This document shows positions 1 through 9,313 of a DNA stretch of 64,000 bases, one piece after another (within the stretch, counting starts at the first letter, position 1; every line of letters begins with the position of its first letter). The stretch comes from an uncultured Oscillospiraceae bacterium (GTDB taxonomy: Bacteria > Bacillota > Clostridia > Oscillospirales > Ruminococcaceae), in assembly GCA_934513685.1 (NCBI GenBank), contig CAKSWY010000006.1, positions 35,414-99,413 on the forward strand. The letters run 5' to 3'. The position numbers were made by a program, and so were the translations under genes. Under the pieces are notes generated by a model that was not told where the DNA came from, ran no database searches, and saw only the letters and a list, made by a program, of their open reading frames with translations.

Positions 1-536
1 ACGCCCTCGGCCCCGGTGGGCACAAGGGCCTTCCACCCGGGGCGGGGGGCATTCAGCTCCACTCCGTCAAATTTGGTCAGCACGCCGCCCACGCTGTCCG
101 GGTCAATGCGCAGGCCGCTCACGTGCTGCCCGCGCAGGTCAAACACATAGCCGCCGCTGCCGTCCGGCACGCCGTACACCACGTGCCGCGTGTCAAATTC
201 CGTCTGCCCGGGGGCCCGGTAGTACAGTTCCACCCCGGTGGCGGGCTTGTGCTGCTGCACGTGCAGCACCACCCGCTCCACCCAGGCGTCCCCCTCCCAC
301 AAAAGCTGCGGGTCGGTGTCGGTGGAAACGAACCAGGTCTCTCCCTCGGGAATGTCCGTGTCGTAGGGGCGGATGCTCTGATAGGTCACGTCCTGGGCCG
401 TGAGGGTACGGTGCTCCGCCAGGCCCTTGCTCCGGTAATAGGCGCCGCGGGCACAGCCCACGCCGCAGCTCAGCAAAAACAGCACCACGGCCGCCAGATA
501 CAGGGCAGCCAACCGCTTAATCGTTCTGCGGAACAT
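1..536 (-). CDS. Membrane-anchored hypothetical protein (3' end outside window)
   Basis: The frame opens with ATG at 536 and stays open to base 1, so about 178 N-terminal residues are visible and the C-terminus lies outside the window. Residues 1-9 are basic (MFRRTIKRL), followed by a hydrophobic segment ending LFLLSCGVGC, which is either a membrane anchor or an imperfect lipobox (LLSC). The rest looks extracytoplasmic and beta-rich, with a segment LRIDPDSVGGVLTKFDGVEL that resembles accessory domains of cell-surface polysaccharide proteins. It overlaps the preceding membrane protein gene by 20 bases, so the two are probably translationally coupled. No family is assigned with certainty. Confidence 0.7.
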   Translation of the reverse strand, partial: MFRRTIKRLAALYLAAVVLFLLSCGVGCARGAYYRSKGLAEHRTLTAQDVTYQSIRPYDTDIPEGETWFVSTDTDPQLLWEGDAWVERVVLHVQQHKPATGVELYYRAPGQTEFDTRHVVYGVPDGSGGYVFDLRGQHVSGLRIDPDSVGGVLTKFDGVELNAPRPGWKALVPTGAEG

Positions 537-2604
537 ACTGCACCTCCCCCACCGGTTCAAAGGTCATGGTCGTGCCGTCGTCCACCACCCGGAACAGGTA
601 CGCGGCGTCGGCCCGGTCAATGGGAATCGGCCCGTCAAACAGGCTTCCCAGCTCGTAGTAAATGTATTTGTCGCTCTGGTCCAGCAGCACATAGCCGTAG
701 CCCTTCTGCCGCAGGAAATTTACCAGATCGTCCTGGCTGCACTCGGCGGTGTAGGGGTATTCCTTCTGGAAGCCGTAGAACTCCTCGTTCCAGGAGTCGT
801 GCTTTGGGGTGACCAAGCTCATGAAGGTGGACACCCAGTTGTTGGCCCCCTCTTCATAGCCGAAGCCGCCGAAGCCGTAGGCCAGCTGGGCGTTCAGCTC
901 GTAGCCGTAATAATACCAGCGGGTGGCGTCGTCCCCCTGGCTGATGAGCAGCACCTGATCGTCCCAGTTCAGATACGGGTTCACCAGCGCGGCCCGCTGG
1001 GCCACATCCCGGCGCACCGCCGCGTCGGTGGGGTTCACGTGCCAGAAGCCCGCGGCGGGCAGGCCCCGCAGGCCCACCAGCGCCGCCAGGCCGATCACGC
1101 CCACACCGGCCGCCCCGGCGGCCAGCCGATGGCGCTCGCCCCGCTCGGCCTCCAGCGCCAGCAGGCACAGGCCCGCCAGCAGCCAGCCCAGAAAATAGGG
1201 GCTGATGTACCGGTCGTAATCCTTGAGCAGCGCGGCTTCCTTATCCGAAAAGCTGTACACATACAAAAGCAGGTGAAACAGCCAGAAGGCCGCAAAGCAG
1301 GCGCTGCCGCCCACGGCCAGCCACACGGCCCGGGCCCGGCCCGGACCCTTGCCGCACACCGCGGCAAACACCAGCACCGCCAGGCACAGCACCAGCGCCG
1401 CCGCCGCCCCGCCCAAAAGGCACAGGGGCGCTCCGGTAAAGGCCGCCATCATGGCCGCCTTCACCTGGCCGAACTTCTCCGCCCGGGCCGGGTCGCCCCG
1501 GCCGACGAATTGCAGCGCGCCGTCGGTGAGCATTCCGAAATAGCTCACCTGGCTGCCCGCCGCGCCCACACCGGCGCTCTTGTCAATGCCGGCAGCGGTG
1601 AGCACATAGCGGTTCCAGCCCAAAAACAGCGCCAGCACCGGCACGCACAGCGCCGCGCACAGCCCCACCGTGCGGCCCAGGGCGGGCAGGGTGGGCTTCT
1701 GCCGGGCAAACAACCGGTCAGCGCAGATGAGGGCCGCTGCGATCAGGGCATAGGCAAAGCCCATGTCCTTGATGAGGGTCAAAAAGGCCAGGGCCAGCGC
1801 CGTCAGGGCAAGGCCGGCCTTCCGGGTGCCCGCCCGGTAATACAGGCACAGCACCCCGCCGAAGGTCAGGCCCAGATAGATGTCGCCCATGGCGTTCAGG
1901 TACACGGTGGCAGCCTGGGTGTCGCCCGGGGCCAGGAAGAAATAGGGCAGCAGCCCCGCCCCCAGCATTCCCAAAGCGCTCAGGTACCATTTGCGGCCTT
2001 CAAAGGCCCCAAAGGCGGCAAACACCGCCAGGGCCAGCAGGTCGTAGGCCGCCAGGCACTCCCACTCGGTAAAGCCCGCGCTGAAAAACTGGAACAGATA
2101 GCTCAGCACCATCATGCCCGGCAGGTAGGCCCGGGCCGAGAGGTTGCCCGGCGCGGCCGGGTGCAGGCAGTGGTTCACCTTGGTCATCTTGCAGGCCGTA
2201 CCCCAGAAGCTGAACTCGTCCCACCGGAGGAACACCGGCCGGCTCACCGCGAACCACAGCCACAGCGCTGCCCCCGCCAGCACGAACAGCACCAGCGCCG
2301 GGGCGTTTTTCGCCTCGCGGCCAAGCTCGGCGGCGTTCCGGCGCAGGCGGGCGGGCAGGGTCTCCTCCCGTTTGCCCTTCAGCAGGGCAAACAGGCCCCC
2401 CGCCAGCGCCAGGGCGTACAGCGCCCAGCCGCCGGGGCGCAGAAGCCCGGCCATGCCCCACAGGGTAAGCCACACCCCCGTTCCCGCCAGCAGCCCCAGC
2501 GGGAACAGCCCGGCGTTGAGGCCGGTGCGGCGGGCCAGCGCCAGGCTGGCCAGCGCCGTCAGCGCCAGCACAAACAGCCCCTCAAAAACAGAAACAACGC
2601 TCAT
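517..2604 (-). CDS. GT-C-like polytopic membrane protein (putative glycosyltransferase)
   Basis: A 695-residue protein, started at ATG 2604 because AAAGGAGG lies 11 bases upstream; the frame extends further upstream without a better signal. It has about ten or more hydrophobic segments from residue 5 onward and a soluble C-terminal third (after about residue 520). An acidic motif RWDEFSFWG (D129, E130) follows an early transmembrane segment, which is where GT-C glycosyltransferases that use lipid-linked sugars carry their catalytic acid. The C-terminal region contains many Tyr/Asp residues and is probably extracytoplasmic. It lies 43 bases downstream of the DUF2142 gene and overlaps the next gene. 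Its role in envelope glycan transfer is inferred from fold and context; substrate unknown. Confidence 0.75.
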   Translation of the reverse strand: MSVVSVFEGLFVLALTALASLALARRTGLNAGLFPLGLLAGTGVWLTLWGMAGLLRPGGWALYALALAGGLFALLKGKREETLPARLRRNAAELGREAKNAPALVLFVLAGAALWLWFAVSRPVFLRWDEFSFWGTACKMTKVNHCLHPAAPGNLSARAYLPGMMVLSYLFQFFSAGFTEWECLAAYDLLALAVFAAFGAFEGRKWYLSALGMLGAGLLPYFFLAPGDTQAATVYLNAMGDIYLGLTFGGVLCLYYRAGTRKAGLALTALALAFLTLIKDMGFAYALIAAALICADRLFARQKPTLPALGRTVGLCAALCVPVLALFLGWNRYVLTAAGIDKSAGVGAAGSQVSYFGMLTDGALQFVGRGDPARAEKFGQVKAAMMAAFTGAPLCLLGGAAAALVLCLAVLVFAAVCGKGPGRARAVWLAVGGSACFAAFWLFHLLLYVYSFSDKEAALLKDYDRYISPYFLGWLLAGLCLLALEAERGERHRLAAGAAGVGVIGLAALVGLRGLPAAGFWHVNPTDAAVRRDVAQRAALVNPYLNWDDQVLLISQGDDATRWYYYGYELNAQLAYGFGGFGYEEGANNWVSTFMSLVTPKHDSWNEEFYGFQKEYPYTAECSQDDLVNFLRQKGYGYVLLDQSDKYIYYELGSLFDGPIPIDRADAAYLFRVVDDGTTMTFEPVGEVQYVPQND

Positions 2605-2647
2605 GGGCCGCAGGGCCTCCTTTCCGGTTTCAATGGTCGTTGCAAAT

Positions 2648-4309
2648 TTACGCCGGCAGCTGATACACCGGCCCGATGAAGTAATGCTGGGCCAGCAGCA
2701 CGGCCCCCACCACCGCAAACGCGGTACACATCGCCAGCGCCAGCCGGGCGGGGCGGGCCTCGTCGCCCTTCAGCCGCGGCTCCACCACATGGCTCAGCAG
2801 GGCCGCCGCCAGCACAAACAGCATTAAAAAGCTGGGCAGGAAGTACCGCGCCTGCAGGCCGATGATGCGCACCATGCCCACCGGCGTCCAGGTAATGTAC
2901 AGGGCGGTCATTGCGCCGGCCATGTACACCAGGCTCAGCGCCCCCAGCCCGATGGCCGGCACCGGCCGCAGGCTGCTGCGCTCGTGGGCCGAGAGGGCCG
3001 CCGCGAACACCAGCACCGCCGGGCTGGCCAGATTCAGCAGGGGAATGGGCATATCCAGCGCGCCGAACACCCCCAGCTGGCCGATGAAGAAGTTGTTCTC
3101 ATACAGGGTGCCCAACATCACGGCCAGATACCGCAGCGGGTTTTTCAGCACAAACAGCAGCTGAGGCAGCTGGTCGGCCCCCTGGCTCACCCGGCCGAAA
3201 TCGCCGTAGTTGTAGCGGAAGGCCACGCCGTACCACTCAAAAAAGCGGGTGACGGCCAGCGCCAGCGCCAGCCCCGCCAGCGCCACCTGCCATTTCTTCC
3301 ACCGGGTTTTCCAGGCGGAGCGGGGCAGGATCAGCGGCAGCGCCAGCCACAGCAGGTTGATGTAGGGCTTGGCCACGTTCACCAGCGCAAAGGCCAGCAA
3401 AAACAGCCCCACGTCCCGGTCGGTGATCTCGTCCTTGCAGTAAAAGCTGGCCACCAGATAGTAGCAGCCCAGCAGCATGGCGTCGTAGCTGCAGCTGGCC
3501 GCCATAAACAGGCTCAGGGGCAGCAGCATCATGGCCAGAAACACCGGCTTGTAGCGCCTGCAGTTTTTCAGCGCCAGCCAGCACCAGAAGGCATAGCCTG
3601 CCAGGTTGGCCAGCCGCGCCGCATACAGGCAGCACAGGGCCGAGCCGCCCAGCGTGCGGGCCGCAAAAATCGCCAGCGCCTGGGGCAGCATGGGCAGAAT
3701 CATGAAAAACAGCGGTTCGCCCACCGGCTGCACGGCCCGGGTTTTGTCAAAGTAGGCGGCAAAGCCGTCGGCCACGCTCTCCACCGGGCCGTCGCCCCGC
3801 TGCTTCAGGCCGTAGCCCTGGCTGGAGTACACCGTGGGGTTGCCGTCCTCATCCACACCGGCGGTCTGGCTGGTGTGGGCGCTCACCCATGCACCGGGAA
3901 AGGCGTCCACCAGGCGGGCCACATCCTCCGGGTAGGTGCGGTTTGCGTCAAAGTCAAAGTGGCCCTCGCTGATGGACCAGCTGCGCAGAAAATGGCTCAG
4001 CTCGTCCGGCGTTTGCAGCGGCGGGTTGGCAAAGCAGAACAGCGCCCCGCACAGCAGAATGCAGGCCGCGGCCCGGCTGTCCATCGAATGCAGGCGGCGC
4101 AGCCCAAGCATGGCCAACCACAGCACGGCAAACAGCCCACACACCAGGCAGGTGAGCAGGCTGGGGGAAAGGCGGTTGAAATAATAAAACACCCGCCAGT
4201 AATACACAAGCCCTACCCCGCAGCACAGCAGGGCGGCCAGCCCAAGCCCCCACCGCACGGCGGGGCGGGCCAGCTGCTGCCGGGCAAAGGCAGCTGTCTT
4301 CTGCATCAT
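2648..4309 (-). CDS. DUF2142 family membrane protein
   Basis: A 553-residue polytopic protein. The start chosen is ATG 4309, with GAGGTGG five bases upstream; the next codon is also ATG (4306) and cannot be excluded. The family signature FANPPLQTPDELSHF occurs at about residues 93-107 (acidic pair D102/E103 and H106), immediately after a transmembrane helix. This is the DUF2142 signature, a family with GT-C-like topology found in cell-wall and capsule loci. At least ten further hydrophobic segments follow. It is 22 bases downstream of the LegB-like gene in the same operon. Function is presumably transfer of lipid-linked sugar during surface-glycan assembly; that is inference. Confidence 0.8.
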   Translation of the reverse strand: MMQKTAAFARQQLARPAVRWGLGLAALLCCGVGLVYYWRVFYYFNRLSPSLLTCLVCGLFAVLWLAMLGLRRLHSMDSRAAACILLCGALFCFANPPLQTPDELSHFLRSWSISEGHFDFDANRTYPEDVARLVDAFPGAWVSAHTSQTAGVDEDGNPTVYSSQGYGLKQRGDGPVESVADGFAAYFDKTRAVQPVGEPLFFMILPMLPQALAIFAARTLGGSALCCLYAARLANLAGYAFWCWLALKNCRRYKPVFLAMMLLPLSLFMAASCSYDAMLLGCYYLVASFYCKDEITDRDVGLFLLAFALVNVAKPYINLLWLALPLILPRSAWKTRWKKWQVALAGLALALAVTRFFEWYGVAFRYNYGDFGRVSQGADQLPQLLFVLKNPLRYLAVMLGTLYENNFFIGQLGVFGALDMPIPLLNLASPAVLVFAAALSAHERSSLRPVPAIGLGALSLVYMAGAMTALYITWTPVGMVRIIGLQARYFLPSFLMLFVLAAALLSHVVEPRLKGDEARPARLALAMCTAFAVVGAVLLAQHYFIGPVYQLPA

Positions 4310-4331
4310 GCAAACCACCTCGGGCCGCTGC

Positions 4332-5315
4332 TTACAGCATGTACTGGTCCGGCTTGTACCGGTCCAGGTTGCCCCGCAGGAACTCGATGGTGGCTGCCAG
4401 ACCCTGCTCAAAGGTGTAGGCAGGGGCCCAGCCGGTCATGCTGCGCAGCTTGGTGGAATCGCCCAGCAGACGGTTCACCTCGCTCTTTTCGGGGCGCAGG
4501 CGCTCTTCGTCGCAGACGATGTGGGCGTTGGGGTTGATCTGGGCGATCAGCTCGTTGGCCAGGTCGCCGATGGAATGCTCCACGCCAGTGGCGATGTTGA
4601 TCTCCTGGCCGATGGCCTGCTCGCAGTCGGCAATGGCCATAAAGCCCGCGGCGGTGTCCTTCACATAGTTGAAGTCCCGGGTGGGGGTCAGGCTGCCCAG
4701 CTTGATCTCGGTCATGCCGCTGAGCAGCTGGGTGATGATGGTGGGAATCACGGCCCGGGCGCTCTGCCGGGGGCCGTAGGTGTTGAAGGGCCGCACGATG
4801 CTCACGGGCAGATCAAAGCTGCGGTAGAAGCTCTCGGCCAGCCGGTCGGCGCCGATCTTGGTGGCGGAGTAGGGGCTTTGGCCCTGATAGGGGTGCTTTT
4901 CGTCGATGGGCACATACTGGGCGGTGCCGTACACCTCGCTGGTGGAGGTGACCAGCAGCCGCTTCGTGCCCACCTGCCGGGCGGCGTTCAGCACGTTCAG
5001 GGTGCCCTTGATGTTGGTGTCCACATAGCTGTCGGGGCTGTGGTAGCTGAAGGGAATGGCGATGAGGGCGGCCAGATGGTACACCACGTCCTGCCCTTCC
5101 ATGGCGCAGCGCACGCCGTTGGGGTCGCGGATGTCGCCCATGAACACTTCGATCTCACTGCGGATCTCCTTGGGCAGGGTGTCGATCCAGCCCAGGGTGC
5201 CGAAGGAGTTGTAGTAGCAGAAGGCCTTGACCTTCTCGCCCTTTTTCACCAGTTCTTCAGTGAGGTGGCTGCCGATGAAGCCGTCAGCGCCGGTAACCAG
5301 TACGGTATTGGACAT
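4332..5315 (-). CDS. LegB-like NAD-dependent sugar-nucleotide 4,6-dehydratase
   Basis: A 327-residue extended short-chain dehydrogenase with a strong RBS (AAAGGAGG) before ATG 5315. Features seen: the Rossmann motif VTGADGFIGS (residues 7-16), substrate-loop YNSFGTLGWIDTLP, TSTSEVYGTAQYVPIDE, the catalytic YSATK (Tyr-x-x-x-Lys), RPFNTYGPRQSARAVIP, and a C-terminal RPEKSEVNRLLGD. These match the nucleotide-diphospho-GlcNAc 4,6-dehydratases of the LegB type (legionaminic-acid route) better than GalE or RmlB. It is the first gene of a minus-strand operon with two multi-membrane glycan proteins. The remaining legionaminic acid genes are not in the window, so the product could also be another 4-keto-6-deoxy amino sugar. 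A PseA-like amidotransferase lies 49 kb away. Confidence 0.85.
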   Translation of the reverse strand: MSNTVLVTGADGFIGSHLTEELVKKGEKVKAFCYYNSFGTLGWIDTLPKEIRSEIEVFMGDIRDPNGVRCAMEGQDVVYHLAALIAIPFSYHSPDSYVDTNIKGTLNVLNAARQVGTKRLLVTSTSEVYGTAQYVPIDEKHPYQGQSPYSATKIGADRLAESFYRSFDLPVSIVRPFNTYGPRQSARAVIPTIITQLLSGMTEIKLGSLTPTRDFNYVKDTAAGFMAIADCEQAIGQEINIATGVEHSIGDLANELIAQINPNAHIVCDEERLRPEKSEVNRLLGDSTKLRSMTGWAPAYTFEQGLAATIEFLRGNLDRYKPDQYML

Positions 5316-5407
5316 AAAGCGTCCTCCTTTATCTTAAAAGCATCCTGCGGATACAGCCGCCCGGCACCACGCCCGGCAGGCCATAAAAAGGCATGATAAT
5401 TGGTATC

Positions 5408-5436
5408 AGTATACTATAAACGCGGCGAGAGTTCAA
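5408..5436 (-). promoter_or_regulatory. Sigma-A promoter of the LegB-like operon
   Basis: On the minus strand, TTGAAC (5436-5431), a 17-base spacer and TATACT (5413-5408). It lies about 95 bases upstream of the LegB-like ATG. Spacing and both boxes are close to consensus. Confidence 0.65.
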
Positions 5437-5498
5437 CCGCACAGCGGCAAGCTTTCACCTTCGCCCCGTTCCGGGCCGGGGTTTTCCCCGCACAAGGG

Positions 5499-5543
5499 CA
5501 AAGCGCCCCCTCCGAAGCTCTGGGCTTCAAAGGGAGCGCTTTG
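5499..5543 (-). repeat. Long imperfect palindrome downstream of the TRAP permease, with a second hairpin
   Basis: Two 20-base arms (5499-5518 and 5524-5543) pair at 17 of 20 positions around a 5-base loop; the outer eight bases, CAAAGCGC/GCGCTTTG, match perfectly. A second hairpin, CGGCGGG/CCCGCCG, follows at 5556-5574. There is no T-tract, so this is not a classical terminator, though it could end or stabilise the TRAP transcript, whose stop is at 5631. A hairpin with similar outer arms occurs at 11325-11358. The rest of the 5316-5630 gap holds only the promoter at 5408-5436. Confidence 0.55.
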
Positions 5544-5630
5544 TCTGTCAGAGACCGGCGGGCGTTTCCCGCCGAAGGGAGCAGGGGGTTGGTGCCTTGG
5601 CAAAGGTCGCCTGGTCAGCCTGCGCCGGTG

Positions 5631-7592
5631 TTACACCGCCGCGGCCTTTTTCTTCTGCAGCTGCTGCCACACACCCACCAGCACGACCACCAGCACGCCG
5701 CACACGTCGGTGATGGTGCCGGGGTAGATGAGCATCAGGCCGCCCAGCACGCTCAGAATGCGCTGCACCGGGTTCATCTCCTTCAGCATATAGCCCTCAA
5801 TGCCGGCGGCAATGCCGAACATACCAATGCAGGAGGTCAGGCACACCTGCGCCACCTCAAACACGTTGGTGTCAATGAACAGCATCGCGTTGTTGAAGGC
5901 GAAGATGTAGGGCACGATGAAGGCCGCAATGGCCAGACGGCTGGCGTTGAAGGCGGTCTTCATGGGGTTGGACTTGGCAATGGCCGCGCCCGCGTAGGCC
6001 GCCAGGGCCACGGGAGGCGTGATGTCGGCCACGATGCCGAAGTAGAACACGAACATATTGGCCGCGATCACGTTCATGCCCATGCCGTTGATCAGGATGG
6101 GCGCGCAGGTGGTGGCCATAATGACGTAGTTGGCCGTGGTGGGCACACCCATGCCCAGCAGGATGCAGCACAGCATGGTGAGGAACAGGGCAATGATGAG
6201 GGTATTGCCCGCAACGCCCACAATGGCGGTGATGAAGATCTGGCCCAGGCCGGTCATGGTAACCACACCGGCGATGATGCCCGCCATGGCGCAGGCCACA
6301 GCCACCGACAGGGTGTTCTTACCGCCGTTCTCCAGCGCATCCACAAAGCGGGAGGGGGTCATGCGGTTTTCTTTGTTGATCATGCTCACGGCGATGGAGA
6401 GCACGGTGGCCACAATGGCGGAGAAGGCCATGGTGTAGCCCGCGATGATCATGTAAACCAGAGCAACCAGAGGAATGAGCAGGTAGATCTTCTTGACCAG
6501 GTTCTTGAACTTGGGCAGCTCCTCACGGGGCAGACCCTTCAGGCCCAGGCGCTTTGCCCGGAAGTGCACCATCAGGAAGATGCCGCCGAAGTACAGGAAC
6601 GCGGGCAGAATGGCGCGCACCACAATGGCGGAATAGGGCACATCGCAGTATTCGGCCATCAGGAAGGCCGCCGCGCCCATGATGGGGGGCATGATCTGGC
6701 CGCCGGTGGAGGAGGCCGCCTCAACGGCGCCCGCAAACTCACCGGGGTAGCCGGTTTTCTTCATCAGAGGAATGGTGATGGAGCCGGTGGTCACGGTGTT
6801 GCCCACGGAAGAGCCGGACACCATGCCGCACAGGGCGCTGGAGATAACGGCCACCTTGGCGGGGCCGCCGGTTGCCCAGCCGGCCAGCGCGTTGGCGCAC
6901 TGGATGAAGAAGTCGGAAATGCCGGTGGCCTCCAGGAAGGCGCCGAACACGATGAACAGTACAATGAAGGTGGAGCAGACACCCACGGGGGTGCCGATCA
7001 CGCCGGTGGTGGTGTAGAACAGGTTGTAGATGATGCGCCGCAGCACCTTATAGGTGATGGGCGTGCTGGTGGCAAAGGCGTAGATCACAAAGCAGCTGGC
7101 CACGCAGATGATGGGCAGGCCCACCACGCGGCGGCAGCATTCCACCAGGATCAAAATGCCCAGAATGCCCAGGGCCACCTCCAACTCGCTGATGCGGGTG
7201 GCGTGGTCCACAATGGTGCGGAAGTTCACCACATAGTAGAAGAAGCTTCCCGCGCCGACGATCATCAGAATCCAGTCGTACCAGGGGATGTGGTTTTCGC
7301 GGCTGTCGCCCTTTTTGGCAGGGTACATCAGGAAAACCAAAATGAAGATAAAGCCCATGAACAGGCAGCGGCGAATGCGTTCATCCCAAACCGCAAACAT
7401 ATTCATGTACACCATAAATACGGTGAACGCACTGAGCAGGTAGCGGATAATCTTCTTCGGGGTTCCGGTCCAGTGCCGGGTATTCGACTCACGGTCGAAC
7501 TTTTTCATCATCTCATCCACGTCGGCCGCAGTGCCCACATCGACAGCGCCGGAAGCCGGGGAAGTGTTGACGTCCTTCACTTCGTTCGCCAT
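5631..7592 (-). CDS. TRAP transporter fused permease (DctQ-DctM type, TAXI system)
   Basis: A 653-residue integral membrane protein that imports an organic anion with an ion gradient. The start is ATG 7592 (MANEVKDVN) with AGGAGG nine bases upstream; a TTG two codons earlier sits too close to the RBS. A cytoplasmic N-terminus of about 50 residues is followed by membrane helices and then the DctM-like core, including LFIVFGAFLEATGISDFF, SGSSVGNTVTTGSI, a GGQIMPPIMGAAAFLM re-entrant region and MLCCILLGMGVPTTANY. The length and fusion fit the 4TM/12TM TRAP subclass, which works with TAXI-type binding proteins. It lies downstream of the DUF1850 and TAXI genes in one operon. Confidence 0.9.
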   Translation of the reverse strand: MANEVKDVNTSPASGAVDVGTAADVDEMMKKFDRESNTRHWTGTPKKIIRYLLSAFTVFMVYMNMFAVWDERIRRCLFMGFIFILVFLMYPAKKGDSRENHIPWYDWILMIVGAGSFFYYVVNFRTIVDHATRISELEVALGILGILILVECCRRVVGLPIICVASCFVIYAFATSTPITYKVLRRIIYNLFYTTTGVIGTPVGVCSTFIVLFIVFGAFLEATGISDFFIQCANALAGWATGGPAKVAVISSALCGMVSGSSVGNTVTTGSITIPLMKKTGYPGEFAGAVEAASSTGGQIMPPIMGAAAFLMAEYCDVPYSAIVVRAILPAFLYFGGIFLMVHFRAKRLGLKGLPREELPKFKNLVKKIYLLIPLVALVYMIIAGYTMAFSAIVATVLSIAVSMINKENRMTPSRFVDALENGGKNTLSVAVACAMAGIIAGVVTMTGLGQIFITAIVGVAGNTLIIALFLTMLCCILLGMGVPTTANYVIMATTCAPILINGMGMNVIAANMFVFYFGIVADITPPVALAAYAGAAIAKSNPMKTAFNASRLAIAAFIVPYIFAFNNAMLFIDTNVFEVAQVCLTSCIGMFGIAAGIEGYMLKEMNPVQRILSVLGGLMLIYPGTITDVCGVLVVVLVGVWQQLQKKKAAAV

Positions 7593-7688
7593 GCTCAAAT
7601 TCCTCCTTGTTGCAGTATTTGCCCTGTGTTCCGCATCCGCCCGGGCCGGGCAAACGCCGGGTGGGCTGTCTTTTTAATTGCCGGGGAA

Positions 7689-8189
7689 TCAGCGCCGGGG
7701 CCAGGGCGCTTCGTACACAAAGCGCACCAGCGAATTGCGCCCGCAAAGGTCGCGCAGGCTGATCTCCTCGCCGTTCACGGTCAGGATGTGGTCGCTCACC
7801 GTTCCCACAATGTACTGCAGGTTCGGCATGGGGGTGTCAAAGCCGGAAACGATCATGGAGCCGTCCTCCCCATAGGTCAGGGTCTGGCCCTCCTCGATCT
7901 GGGTCTGCACCCCGGCGCCAAAGCCATAATAAATGGTGCGCACCACGGTGATCTGCCCGTTCCGGATCTCGTATTCATCCGTGACCGGGCTTTTGTTCAC
8001 CGAGTGGATAAACCCCACGCTGAAGCCCTCTCCCTCCCGCATCGGGTAGCGGGCGTACACCTCGCCGGTGGAGCCGTTTTTCAGCACCAGGCTGCCGGGC
8101 CGTGTAAAAGTTCCGATTAAAAGGGCCGCCGCAACGACCAAAATCAGGATTGCGGCGGCCTTTTTCAGTCGGTTTGACTGTTGTTTCAA
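7689..8189 (-). CDS. DUF1850 protein, accessory to TAXI TRAP transporter
   Basis: A 166-residue protein with one N-terminal membrane segment (about residues 10-30, AAAILILVVAAALLIG) and a small beta-rich domain with FIHSVNKSPVTDEYEI near residue 60, typical of DUF1850. Genes of this family recur beside TAXI-type TRAP transporters, and here it sits between the binding protein (17 bases upstream) and the fused permease (96 bases downstream). Biochemical role is unknown; the context suggests assembly, regulation or periplasm-side function in the transporter. Confidence 0.8.
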   Translation of the reverse strand: MKQQSNRLKKAAAILILVVAAALLIGTFTRPGSLVLKNGSTGEVYARYPMREGEGFSVGFIHSVNKSPVTDEYEIRNGQITVVRTIYYGFGAGVQTQIEEGQTLTYGEDGSMIVSGFDTPMPNLQYIVGTVSDHILTVNGEEISLRDLCGRNSLVRFVYEAPWPRR

Positions 8190-8206
8190 TGGTTAGCCTC
8201 TGTGGT

Positions 8207-9253
8207 TCAGCTGAGCTTGGAAACGTCCAGGCCCTGCTCGGTGTAGTACTTGGCAGCGCCGGGATGCAGTTTCACGGAAGCGCCGGCAATGGCGTTCTCC
8301 AGGGTCAGCTCGCCAAACTTGGGATGGCCGGTCTTCAGCTCATCCAGGTTGTCGAACAGGGCCTTGGTCAGCTCGTAGATGGCATCCTCGCTCACGTCGT
8401 TGGAGGCAATCAGGGTCGCCTGCACAGCCACGGTGGCAATGTCCTCATCCTGGCCGTTGTAAGTACCGGCGGGGATGGTGTTCTTGGTGTAGAAGGGGTA
8501 GTCCTTCATCAGCTGGGCAGCGTGCTCGTCGTCGATGGGAACGACCACGATGTCCTTGGTGGTGGCCAGGTCAACCACGGCGGTGGTGGGGGCGCCGGCG
8601 GTCACGAAGGCGGCGTCGATCTTGCCGTCCTTAATGGAGTCGGCGGAGTCACCGAAGGAGGCGTTGACCTTCTTGATGTCGCTGTTGATGTCGATGCCGT
8701 AAGCCGCCAGGATCTGGGTGGCGTTGAACTCAACGCCGGAGCCCGCGTCGCCCACAGAAACGGTCTTGCCCTTCAGGTCGGCCACGGTCTTGATGCCGGA
8801 ATCGGCCGAAGCGATGATCTGGCAGGTCTCCGCATACAGGCAGGCCACGGTGCTGAAGGTATCGAACTTGCCGTCGCTCTCAAACAGGTCGGTGCCGTTG
8901 GCGGCGTAGTACATCACGTCGTTCTGCACGGTGGCCAGCTGAGAAACGCCGTCGTCCACGTCCAGGATGTTGGCCTTGGAGGCGCCGGTGGAGGTCACGT
9001 TCAGCTGAGACAGGGTCAGCTTCGGGTTCAGAACGGACTGCATCACGCCGCCTACTGCGTAATAGGTGCCGGTGGTGCCGCCGGTGCCCAGAACCAGGGT
9101 CTCCGCGCTGGCGGGGGCCGCCGCGGAAGAAGCCTTGGAAGAACCGGCCTCAGAGGAGGCTGCCGCACTGCTGGAGGCGGAGCCGCCGCAGCCGGTGAGG
9201 GCCGCGCCAACCGTCATGGTCAGGGCGAGCAAGAGCGCAAGGTGCTTTTTCAT
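8207..9253 (-). CDS. TAXI family TRAP transporter solute-binding lipoprotein
   Basis: A 348-residue exported binding protein, started at ATG 9253 (RBS GAGGGAG). The lipoprotein signal MKKHLALLLALTMTVGAALTGC has lipobox LTGC with Cys22 as the lipidated residue, followed by a Ser/Ala-rich linker to about residue 55. The mature part begins LVLGTGGTTGTYYAVGG, the hallmark of the TAXI family, and contains GKTVSVGDAGSGVEFNA and an AAFVTAGAPTTAVVDLA segment. Characterised TAXI proteins bind L-glutamate, glutamine or 2-oxoglutarate, which would fit the neighbouring glutamate genes; the ligand here is an inference. First gene of a three-gene operon. Confidence 0.9.
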   Translation of the reverse strand: MKKHLALLLALTMTVGAALTGCGGSASSSAAASSEAGSSKASSAAAPASAETLVLGTGGTTGTYYAVGGVMQSVLNPKLTLSQLNVTSTGASKANILDVDDGVSQLATVQNDVMYYAANGTDLFESDGKFDTFSTVACLYAETCQIIASADSGIKTVADLKGKTVSVGDAGSGVEFNATQILAAYGIDINSDIKKVNASFGDSADSIKDGKIDAAFVTAGAPTTAVVDLATTKDIVVVPIDDEHAAQLMKDYPFYTKNTIPAGTYNGQDEDIATVAVQATLIASNDVSEDAIYELTKALFDNLDELKTGHPKFGELTLENAIAGASVKLHPGAAKYYTEQGLDVSKLS

Positions 9254-9313
9254 AATTTTTCTCCCTCTTTTCTCTGATGTTCTGTGGAAATTCCACATGC
9301 ACTTGATGGTGCT

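Noticed and set aside
5400..8120. A 906-codon plus-strand frame opposite the TRAP permease
   Set aside because: His/Gly/Asp-rich antisense frame without motif; the TRAP gene has RBS, motif and operon support.
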